This document shows, piece by piece, positions 1 to 5,141 of a stretch of 9,744 nt of DNA. Position numbers and translations under genes: made by a program. This DNA comes from Paracoccaceae bacterium (lineage in GTDB: Bacteria > Pseudomonadota > Alphaproteobacteria > Rhodobacterales > Rhodobacteraceae): positions 1-9,744 of the forward strand of contig JAHELH010000071.1 in the NCBI GenBank assembly GCA_024644285.1. The letters are read 5' to 3'. A model generated the notes under the pieces. The model saw only the letters and a program-made list of their open reading frames with translations, searched no databases and was not told the origin of the DNA. How positions within the stretch are numbered: the first letter of the stretch is position 1; each line of letters begins with the position of its first letter.

Positions 1-456
1 CTGCCGGGCCAGAACCCGCAATGCGTCGCGCTGCAGGGGTGTCAGGATCTTCGGCTCGGTGCCAAGGACGCAGAGCGTACCGATCGGCAGGCCTTCGTCG
101 GACATAAGCAGCGCGCCGGCGTAGAACTGCAGGCCGGGATCGCCGCAGACCAGCGGGTTGTCGGCCATGCGCGGATCGGTCCGCGTGTCGTTGATCTCGA
201 CGAATTCGCTTTCGAGGATCGCATGCGAGCAAAGCGAGGATTCCAGCGGCGTCTCGCGCGCGCCGATGCCGACCTCGGCCTTGAACCACTGGCGTTCGGC
301 GTCAATCAGGTTGATCACCGAGATCGGCGTCCCGCAAAGCTGCGATGCCAGCGCGACGATCTCGTCAAACGGCTTCTCTCGGTCGGTGTCGAGAACCTCG
401 TAGGAATAGAGGGCGGCAAGCCGTTCAGGCTGCCGCGGATGCGGCGGGGCGATCAT
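1..456 (-). CDS. GAF-domain sensory protein, N-terminal part (truncated by window edge)
   Basis: The minus strand reads open from an ATG at 456 to the window edge, giving 152 residues with no stop. The protein begins MIAPPHPRQPERLAALYSYE and continues through 'VLDT', 'DEIVALASQLCGTPISVINL', 'RQWFKA', 'CSHAI', 'TRTDPRMADNPLV' and 'FYAGALLMSDEGLPIGTLCV'. This is the typical run of a GAF domain that opens many bacterial signalling proteins; it covers roughly residues 20-150. In such proteins the GAF domain is usually followed by a histidine kinase (often HWE type), a GGDEF/EAL or a PAS module. The output domain lies outside the window, so the function beyond ligand or redox sensing is unknown. 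The N-terminus shows no signal peptide or membrane segment, so it is probably cytoplasmic. An AGGAGG-like Shine-Dalgarno lies 11 bases before the ATG. The gene is divergent from the kynurenine operon; a regulatory link is possible but not shown. Confidence 0.88.
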   Translation of the reverse strand, partial: MIAPPHPRQPERLAALYSYEVLDTDREKPFDEIVALASQLCGTPISVINLIDAERQWFKAEVGIGARETPLESSLCSHAILESEFVEINDTRTDPRMADNPLVCGDPGLQFYAGALLMSDEGLPIGTLCVLGTEPKILTPLQRDALRVLARQ

Positions 457-476
457 CGGTTGCTGTCCCTCCTGTC

Positions 477-503
477 GGACCGCCCGCTTATACGGGCTGG
501 TCC
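477..503. repeat. Inverted repeat over the GAF promoter -10 box
   Basis: GGACC-GCCCG (477-486) and CGGGC-T-GGTCC (493-503) are complementary over ten pairs, with one bulged T at 498 and a 6-base loop CTTATA. The dyad is centred on the proposed -10 element of the GAF gene. It could be an operator, or, if transcription starts upstream of it, a leader hairpin. There is no run of T on either side, so it does not look like a terminator. Confidence 0.5.
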
Positions 504-514
504 GCACTATGCAA
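487..514 (-). promoter_or_regulatory. Putative sigma70-like promoter for the GAF gene
   Basis: Read on the minus strand there is TTGCAT (509-514), a 16-base spacer and TATAAG (487-492). The -10 matches the consensus at five of six positions and the -35 at three. Transcription would begin near 480, giving a leader of about 25 bases before the ATG at 456. The -10 box lies in the loop of the inverted repeat at 477-503. Prediction by eye only. Confidence 0.4.
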
Positions 515-521
515 GCCGGAC

Positions 522-540
522 GCCACGTCTTGCGCGTGGC
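522..540. repeat. Short inverted repeat in the divergent GAF/SDR promoter region
   Basis: GCCACG (522-527) and CGTGGC (535-540) are perfect inverted copies separated by 7 bases. The dyad lies 45-63 bases before the SDR start codon and overlaps the possible -35 of the kynurenine operon, so it could be an operator. Six-base arms are short enough to arise by chance in GC-rich DNA. Confidence 0.3.
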
Positions 541-557
541 TCCGCGCAGGTTAGGCT
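530..557 (+). promoter_or_regulatory. Possible promoter of the SDR-kynU-kynA operon
   Basis: TTGCGC (530-535), a 16-base spacer and TAGGCT (552-557) form a weak sigma70-like pair that would start transcription near 564, about 20 bases before the SDR ATG. Only three of six bases match the consensus in each box. The position is sensible for the operon but the call is tentative. Confidence 0.25.
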
Positions 558-584
558 GGCGCGGGCAAGGCGGAGAGCTAGGCT

Positions 585-1343
585 ATGACATTGGAGGGAC
601 GGCACGCGCTGATAACCGGCGGAGGTACCGGCATCGGGCTGGGCATCGCGCGTGCACTGGCTGCGCAGGGCGCGAAGGTAACGATCACCGGGCGCAGGCT
701 GGCCGTGCTGGCTGAGGCTGCCGAAGGCGATGCGCGGTTGCACCCGGTGGCGATGGACGTCTCGGACGAGGGAAGCGTGCGCGACGGTTTCGCCGAGGCG
801 GTGGCGGCACGGGGGCCGGTGGCGATCCATGTCGCCAATGCCGGCGTCGCCGAGGGCCGCGCGCTGCACAAGACCGATCTGACCTTCTGGCGGCAGGTCA
901 TGGCGATCAACCTCGACGGCGCGTTCCTGACGATCCGCGAGGCGCTGTCGTCGATGCGCGAACTCGACTGGGGCCGGGTCGTCGCTGTGTCGTCGATTGC
1001 CGGGATCAAGGGCCTGAAGGGCGCGGCGGCCTATTCGGCCAGCAAGCACGGCCTGGTCGGCCTGATCCGCTCGCTGAGCGAGGATTACCTGGGCAAGTCG
1101 ATCACTTTCAACGCGCTCTGCCCGGCCTATGTGGATACCGAGATCGTGACGCGCAACATCACGTCGATCAGCGCCCGCGCCGGGGTCAGCGAGGACGAAG
1201 CGCGCGCGATGATGGTCGGCGCGAACCGCCACGGACGGCTGGTGAGTGTGGACGAGGTGGCCGAAGCGGCGCTGTGGCTGTGCGGGCCGCAATCGGCCAG
1301 CGTGAACGGCCAGTGCATCGAGATCGCCGGCGGACAGGTCTAG
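585..1343 (+). CDS. SDR-family NAD(P)-dependent oxidoreductase, first gene of the kynurenine operon
   Basis: A 252-residue classical short-chain dehydrogenase/reductase of normal length. Visible motifs are the cofactor-binding TGGGTGIG (residues 11-18), NAG (85-87), N109, the catalytic S137 and the Y150-SAS-K154 pair. Arg37/Arg38 follow strand beta-2 with no acidic residue there, which hints at NADP(H) over NAD(H). The start is supported by GGAGAG at 572-577, 7 bases before the ATG. The gene ends 39 bases before kynU on the same strand, so it is probably in one operon with kynU and kynA. SDR sequence alone does not define the substrate. From context it may act on a product of anthranilate catabolism, for instance a hydroxyacyl-CoA step of a 2-aminobenzoyl-CoA route; this is inference. 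It is not a kynurenine formamidase, which belongs to unrelated folds. Confidence 0.9.
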   Translation: MTLEGRHALITGGGTGIGLGIARALAAQGAKVTITGRRLAVLAEAAEGDARLHPVAMDVSDEGSVRDGFAEAVAARGPVAIHVANAGVAEGRALHKTDLTFWRQVMAINLDGAFLTIREALSSMRELDWGRVVAVSSIAGIKGLKGAAAYSASKHGLVGLIRSLSEDYLGKSITFNALCPAYVDTEIVTRNITSISARAGVSEDEARAMMVGANRHGRLVSVDEVAEAALWLCGPQSASVNGQCIEIAGGQV

Positions 1344-1382
1344 GGTCGCCCCGCCGGGAGTGCTGAAGCAGAAAGGGGCCGA

Positions 1383-2576
1383 ATGACGGATTTCGAGGTC
1401 ACGCGCGCGCAGTTCCACTTGCCCGAGGGCGTGATCTATCTCGACGGCAATTCGCTGGGGCCCCTGCCCCGCGCCGCCACCGCGCGGGTGGCGGCATGCC
1501 TGTCCCAAGAATGGGGCGAGCGGCTGATCACCGGCTGGAACAAGGCGGGCTGGATGGCGCAGCCGCGCGCCCTGGGCGACCGGATCGGCCGGCTGATCGG
1601 CGCTTCGCCAGGGCATACCGTGGTCGGCGACACGCTGTCGATCAAGGTGTACCAGGCGCTGGCCGCGGCGCTGGCGCTGCGGCCCGAGCGCCGGGTGATC
1701 CTCTCGGACCGCGGCAATTTCCCCTCCGACCTCTATATGGCCGAGGGCCTGATCGGCGCGCTCGACCGTGGGCACGTGCTGAAGACCGTCGCACCGGAAG
1801 AGGTCGCGGAGCACATCGACGACGGCGTGGCGGCGCTGATGCTGACCGAGGTGGATTATCGCACCGGGCGCATCCACGACATGAAGTCCCTGACGGCGCA
1901 GGCCCATGCGGCCGGGGCGCTGGCGATCTGGGATCTGGCGCACAGCGCCGGCGCGATCCCGGTCGACGTGTCGGCGGCGCGGGCGGATTTCGCGGTGGGT
2001 TGCACCTACAAGTACCTCAACGGCGGGCCCGGCGCGCCGGCCTTCATCTACGTGGCGCCGGACCATGCCGATATCGCGCCGCCCGCCCTGTCGGGCTGGC
2101 TGGGTCACGAGGCACCCTTCGCCTTCGACCGCGACTACCGCCCCGGCAGGGGCATCGACCGGATGCGCGTCGGCACCCCGCCGGTTTTGCAGATGGCGGC
2201 GCTGGAGACGGCGCTGGACATCTGGGACGCGGTCGACATGGCCGATGTGCGGGCGCGGTCAATCGAGCTGACCGAGCTGTTCATCTCCCTGATCGACGCG
2301 CACTGCCCCTCGGTGACGCTGAACAGCCCGCGCGACAGCGCGATGCGCGGCAGCCAGGTCGCGCTGCGCCACCCGGAAGGCTATGCGGTGATGCAGGCGC
2401 TGATCGCGCGCGGCGTGATCGGCGACTTCCGCGCGCCCGACAACCTGCGCTTCGGCTTTACGCCGCTCTACACGACCGATCAGGACGTGCGCGGCGCGGT
2501 GACGGCCCTGGCGGACGTTCTCGACAACGCCCTGTGGGACGCGCCGCGTTACAAGAAGCGGGCGGCGGTGACATGA
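1383..2576 (+). CDS. kynU: Kynureninase
   Basis: Kynureninase is a cytosolic, PLP-dependent fold-type I enzyme that cleaves L-kynurenine to anthranilate and L-alanine. The 397-residue product has normal family length. It shows YLDGNSLG (residues 19-26), NFPSDLY (112-118), WDLAHSAG with the PLP-contacting D184 and H187, the Schiff-base lysine K210 in CTYKYLNGGPGAPAF, and MRVGTPP (261-267). R356, in LRFGFTPLY near the C-terminus, is a likely substrate-carboxylate contact. GGGG at 1375-1378 lies 4 bases before the ATG. The stop codon overlaps the kynA start (ATGA, 2573-2576), so the two are translationally coupled. The tryptophan dioxygenase next door supports a catabolic role in degrading tryptophan to anthranilate. 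All key residues are present and there is no sign of decay. Confidence 0.97.
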   Translation: MTDFEVTRAQFHLPEGVIYLDGNSLGPLPRAATARVAACLSQEWGERLITGWNKAGWMAQPRALGDRIGRLIGASPGHTVVGDTLSIKVYQALAAALALRPERRVILSDRGNFPSDLYMAEGLIGALDRGHVLKTVAPEEVAEHIDDGVAALMLTEVDYRTGRIHDMKSLTAQAHAAGALAIWDLAHSAGAIPVDVSAARADFAVGCTYKYLNGGPGAPAFIYVAPDHADIAPPALSGWLGHEAPFAFDRDYRPGRGIDRMRVGTPPVLQMAALETALDIWDAVDMADVRARSIELTELFISLIDAHCPSVTLNSPRDSAMRGSQVALRHPEGYAVMQALIARGVIGDFRAPDNLRFGFTPLYTTDQDVRGAVTALADVLDNALWDAPRYKKRAAVT

Positions 2577-3406
2577 GCGGACCTGACCCCGAAGCACACG
2601 GCGCCCGCATGTCGATGTCGGGCGAGATGTCCTATGGCGACTACCTGGGGCTGGACTCGGTCCTGACCGCGCAGCACCCGCTGAGCGACGCCCATGACGA
2701 GATGCTGTTCATCATCCAGCATCAGACCTCGGAGCTGTGGATGAAGCTGGCGCTGCACGAGTTGTCGGCGGCGCGGCGGCTGATCGCGCAGGACGAACTG
2801 CAGCCGTCGTTCAAGCTACTCGCCCGCGTGGCGCGGATCATGGAGCAGCTCAATTCCGCGTGGGACGTGCTGCGCACCATGACGCCCTCGGACTACACGC
2901 TGTTCCGGACGGCGCTGGGGCAGTCCTCGGGGTTTCAGTCCTGGCAGTACCGGCTGATCGAATTCGCCGCCGGCAACCGCAACCCCGCGATGCTGAAGCC
3001 GCATACCCACCGCGCCGACATCACCGCCCTGCTCCACGCCGAACTGGCGCGACCGTCCTTGTACGACGAGGCGCTGCGGGCGCTGGCGCGGGCCGGCCTT
3101 GCGGTGCCGGCGGCGGTGCTGGAACGCGACGTGCGCCAGCCCTGGAGGCTCGATCACGGCGTGACCGACGCCTGGGCCGCGGTCTACCGCGCGCCCGATG
3201 CGCACTGGCCGCTCTACAATCTCGCCGAGAAGCTGGTGGATTTCGAGGACTACTTCCGCCGCTGGCGCTTCAATCATGTCACCACGGTGGAGCGGATCAT
3301 CGGGCTGAAACGCGGCACCGGCGGGACCGGCGGCGTAAGCTACCTCAAGCGGATGCTGGAGGTGGAACTGTTCCCGGAGCTTTGGCAGGTGCGGACCGAG
3401 TTGTAG
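2573..3406 (+). CDS. kynA: Tryptophan 2,3-dioxygenase
   Basis: This heme enzyme oxidises L-tryptophan with O2 to N-formyl-L-kynurenine, the first and usually rate-limiting step of the kynurenine pathway; bacterial forms are cytosolic tetramers. The 277-residue product has the usual bacterial length. Visible landmarks are YGDYLGLD (21-28), the distal-side H50 in FIIQHQTSELWMK, R112 with the GFQS motif (120-123) of the substrate pocket, and the proximal heme ligand H235 in WRFNHVTTVERIIG. The Gly/Thr-rich GTGGTGGVSYL loop (248-258) and LFPELW (266-271) follow. I chose the ATG at 2573 because it overlaps the kynU stop as ATGA; M13 and M15 are later in-frame options but would discard the coupling. 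There is no strong Shine-Dalgarno, as expected for a coupled start. The gene is convergent with the PuuD-like gene 19 bases downstream, and no clear terminator hairpin fits between them. Confidence 0.97.
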   Translation: MSGPDPEAHGARMSMSGEMSYGDYLGLDSVLTAQHPLSDAHDEMLFIIQHQTSELWMKLALHELSAARRLIAQDELQPSFKLLARVARIMEQLNSAWDVLRTMTPSDYTLFRTALGQSSGFQSWQYRLIEFAAGNRNPAMLKPHTHRADITALLHAELARPSLYDEALRALARAGLAVPAAVLERDVRQPWRLDHGVTDAWAAVYRAPDAHWPLYNLAEKLVDFEDYFRRWRFNHVTTVERIIGLKRGTGGTGGVSYLKRMLEVELFPELWQVRTEL

Positions 3407-3425
3407 CGGGAATGCGAATCCGCGC

Positions 3426-4202
3426 TCAGGCGCTGCGCAGGACCGGGTGCTTGTGCTCGCCGGCCCAGGCGCGCACCGCATCGCCGAAGGCGCCGAACAG
3501 CTTGACCGAAACCGGGTCCTTGTCGGCGTTGAACTCTGGATGCCACTGCACCGACAGCGTGAAGCCGGGCGCGCCGTCGACATGGATCGCCTCGGGCGTG
3601 CCGTCCTCGGCGGTGCCGTCGATGACGATACGATTGCCGGGCTCCAGGATGCCCTGCCCATGCAGGGTGTTGGTGCGCACGCGCGTCTCGCCCAGAAGCC
3701 GGTGAAACACGCCGCCTTCGGTGAAGGTGACGGTCTGGCGCAGTTCGAAGATTTCATCGAGCGTGCCGTCGGGCGGCATGCGGTGGTTCATCCGGCCCGG
3801 CAAGTCGCGGATCTCGGGATGCAGGGTGCCGCCATAGGCGACGTTGACCTCCTGAAATCCCCGGCAGATGCCGAAATAGGGCTGGCCGCGCTCGGTCAGC
3901 GCGCGGATCAGCGGCAGGGTGACCTTGTCGCGGGCACGGTCGAAGGTGCCATGCGCCTCGGTCGGCTCGTGACCGTATTCCTCGGGGTGGACGTTGGGCC
4001 GCCCGCCAGTGAACAGGAAGCCGTCGAAATGGGTCATCAGCTCTTCGATGCCCACGAGGTCCGGATCGGTGGGGATGATCACCGGCGTGCAATTGGCGGC
4101 CTTGGATATGGCGTGGCTGCAATAATACCCGCCGGCATGCACGTGGTAGGTATCCGTGATCATGTGGCTGTTGCCGATGATCCCGACGATCGGTCGCTGC
4201 AT
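3426..4202 (-). CDS. Gamma-glutamyl-gamma-aminobutyrate hydrolase family protein (class I glutamine amidotransferase fold)
   Basis: A 258-residue member of peptidase family C26 (PuuD-like). The family hydrolyses gamma-glutamyl amide bonds, as in gamma-glutamyl-GABA of putrescine catabolism. The catalytic triad is visible: nucleophile C113 in YFGICRGFQEVN, then H221 and E223 in VQWHPEF. GFLFTGGRPNVHPEEYG (61-77) is the usual oxyanion-side loop. I chose the ATG at 4202 because AAGGG sits 6 bases upstream of it; the in-frame ATG at 4235 would add 11 unconserved residues and has no ribosome site. No polyamine genes (glutamate-putrescine ligase, oxidase or dehydrogenase) are in the window, so the true substrate is open and I give no symbol. 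It faces kynA tail to tail and is divergent from the ArsR gene, so its promoter lies in 4203-4300, close to the first ArsR-type dyad. Confidence 0.92.
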   Translation of the reverse strand: MQRPIVGIIGNSHMITDTYHVHAGGYYCSHAISKAANCTPVIIPTDPDLVGIEELMTHFDGFLFTGGRPNVHPEEYGHEPTEAHGTFDRARDKVTLPLIRALTERGQPYFGICRGFQEVNVAYGGTLHPEIRDLPGRMNHRMPPDGTLDEIFELRQTVTFTEGGVFHRLLGETRVRTNTLHGQGILEPGNRIVIDGTAEDGTPEAIHVDGAPGFTLSVQWHPEFNADKDPVSVKLFGAFGDAVRAWAGEHKHPVLRSA

Positions 4203-4276
4203 GGCCGTCCCTTCATGGCTCCCCTGCCCCTTCATATGCGCGTGGGCCGCACGGGTCGAGAGGCTTGAGAAGTTGG

Positions 4277-4292
4277 TTAGGCAAATGCCTAA
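4277..4292. promoter_or_regulatory. Perfect 16-bp dyad, candidate ArsR operator O1
   Basis: The sequence TTAGGCAAATGCCTAA has perfect 7-base arms (TTAGGCA / TGCCTAA) around a 2-base centre. Its size and A/T-ended symmetry are typical of sites bound by dimeric winged-helix repressors. It ends 8 bases before the TTGACA -35 box of the ArsR gene. A related copy lies 51 bases away at 4328-4343. It is also near the start region of the divergent PuuD-like gene, which it could regulate too. Confidence 0.7.
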
Positions 4293-4299
4293 TTAAGTG

Positions 4300-4328
4300 T
4301 TGACAGATTGCACATGTAGGCAGAAAGT
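4300..4328 (+). promoter_or_regulatory. Putative promoter of the arsR-SRPBCC operon
   Basis: TTGACA (4300-4305) is a perfect -35 consensus. The best-spaced -10 is GAAAGT (4323-4328) after 17 bases, matching TATAAT at three of six positions. With the usual 6-7 base discriminator, transcription would start at about 4335-4336, on or beside the ATG at 4336, implying a leaderless or nearly leaderless mRNA. The promoter is bracketed by the two dyads, and an extra half-site GTAGGCA lies inside the spacer at 4316-4322. Confidence 0.5.
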
Positions 4329-4343
4329 TAGGCACATGACTAA
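4328..4343. promoter_or_regulatory. Second 16-bp dyad over the arsR start codon, candidate operator O2
   Basis: TTAGGCACATGACTAA repeats the arm TTAGGCA of the upstream dyad, with the same 2-base centre and a second arm TGACTAA that differs from the perfect TGCCTAA at one base (4339). It contains the ATG at 4336-4338 and codons 2-3, and it abuts the proposed -10. A repressor bound here would block initiation. Its centre is 51 bases from that of O1, near five helical turns. Confidence 0.6.
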
Positions 4344-4677
4344 GCATGACCCACGACTCGACACCATGTTCCAGGCCCTCAGTGACCCCACACGCCGCGC
4401 CGTGCTGGCCCGGCTGATGCGCGGCCCGGCGGCGGTTTCGGCGCTGGCCGCGCCGTTCGACATGGCCTTGCCCACATTCATGCAGCATCTGGCCAGGCTG
4501 GAGCGCGGCGGCCTCATCCGCAGTGAAAAGCAGGGGCGTACGCGCATTTGCCACGCCGAGCCCGCTGGACTTGCCCCGGCGCGCGACTGGATCGAAGAGC
4601 AACGCGCGGTCTGGGAGGCGCGGCTCGACCGGCTTGAGGAATTTCTCGAAACTCGCGACGGGGGCGACGCGCCATGA
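4336..4677 (+). CDS. ArsR-family winged-helix transcriptional regulator
   Basis: A 113-residue protein of typical ArsR/SmtB size. The winged helix runs from MFQALSDPTRRAVLARL (11-27) through the recognition helix region ALPTFMQHLARLERGGLI (44-61) to the wing at about 62-76 (QGRTR). The C-terminal helix (about 85-106) is probably for dimerisation. The ELCVC-type metal motif is absent and the only cysteine is C72, so it is probably not a metal sensor. It resembles the ArsR subgroup encoded beside SRPBCC/AHSA1 proteins, whose ligands are mostly unknown. I chose the ATG at 4336; a GTG at 4297 would add 13 residues, but those codons overlap the -35 box and the spacer. No convincing Shine-Dalgarno is present, consistent with a leaderless message. 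Its stop overlaps the next start (ATGA, 4674-4677). The twin dyads around its promoter suggest autorepression. Confidence 0.9.
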   Translation: MTKHDPRLDTMFQALSDPTRRAVLARLMRGPAAVSALAAPFDMALPTFMQHLARLERGGLIRSEKQGRTRICHAEPAGLAPARDWIEEQRAVWEARLDRLEEFLETRDGGDAP

Positions 4678-5141
4678 GCACCGACCTGACCATCCGCCGT
4701 GTACTGAAGGCCAGCCGTGCCACGATCTGGCGCTGCTGGACGGAACCCGACCTGCTGAAGCCGTGGTTCATCCCCAAGCCGCATTCGATCGAAAAGGTCG
4801 AGATGGACGTCCGCCCCGGTGGCCGGTTCTTCACGCTGATGCGGATCGACGGCAAGGAATATCCCAATGACGGCTCGTTTCTGGAGGTGGTGCGGCAAGA
4901 GCGGCTGGTCTTCACCGATTTGCTGGTCGCCGACTGGCAGCCGGTGGCCGAGCCCGGCCTGGGATTCACCGCTGTTCTGACTTTTGCCGATCATCCCGAG
5001 GGCTGCGACTACACCGCTTGGGCGCGGCACCGGACGCGCGAAGACGCGCAGAAGCACGAAAAAATGGGCTTCACCGAGGGCTGGGGCACCGTGGCCGCGC
5101 AGCTCGAGGACTTCGCGCGCAAGCTGGAGGCCGCGTCGTGA
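4674..5141 (+). CDS. SRPBCC (AHSA1-like) domain protein
   Basis: A 155-residue single-domain protein of the START/Bet v1-like SRPBCC superfamily, AHSA1/CalC-type. The opening strand and helix TIRRVLKASRATIWRCWTEP (6-25) and the beta segment MDVRPGGRFFTLM (44-56) can be seen. GKEYPNDGSFLEVVRQERLVFTD (60-82), FTAVLTF (98-104) and the closing helix around GFTEGWGTVAAQLEDFARKL (132-151) complete the family signature. These proteins form a deep hydrophobic pocket and bind small lipophilic ligands, or sometimes act in catalysis; the ligand cannot be predicted here. It is presumably cytosolic, having no signal peptide. It overlaps the ArsR gene by 4 bases and the next gene by 4 bases (GTGA), so all three are expected to be made together. 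The WRCWT motif (19-23) recurs in the second domain of the next protein, suggesting a shared origin. Confidence 0.9.
   Translation: MSTDLTIRRVLKASRATIWRCWTEPDLLKPWFIPKPHSIEKVEMDVRPGGRFFTLMRIDGKEYPNDGSFLEVVRQERLVFTDLLVADWQPVAEPGLGFTAVLTFADHPEGCDYTAWARHRTREDAQKHEKMGFTEGWGTVAAQLEDFARKLEAAS

Noticed and set aside
507..2108. A 533-codon open frame on the minus strand over the SDR and kynU
   Set aside because: It lies antisense to two genes with intact catalytic motifs, has no family signature and is low in complexity; a codon-bias shadow.
1496..2572. An upstream extension of the kynA reading frame giving a 636-residue protein
   Set aside because: The extra part is an Arg/Gly-rich out-of-frame reading of kynU. 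The dioxygenase similarity begins after the ATGA overlap at 2573.
3404..3440. A possible terminator hairpin (GCGC-TCAG-GCGC) between kynA and the PuuD-like gene
   Set aside because: Four-base stem, inside the end of the PuuD-like coding region, with no T-run on either strand; too weak to call.
4297..4335. A GTG start for the ArsR protein 13 codons upstream
   Set aside because: The extra codons cover the -35 box and promoter spacer, and the added residues are not part of the winged-helix family.
5018..5137. A longer start for the tandem SRPBCC protein
   Set aside because: The added 40 residues are an out-of-frame reading of the preceding SRPBCC gene, while the GTG at 5138 has a GGAGG site and the stop-start overlap.
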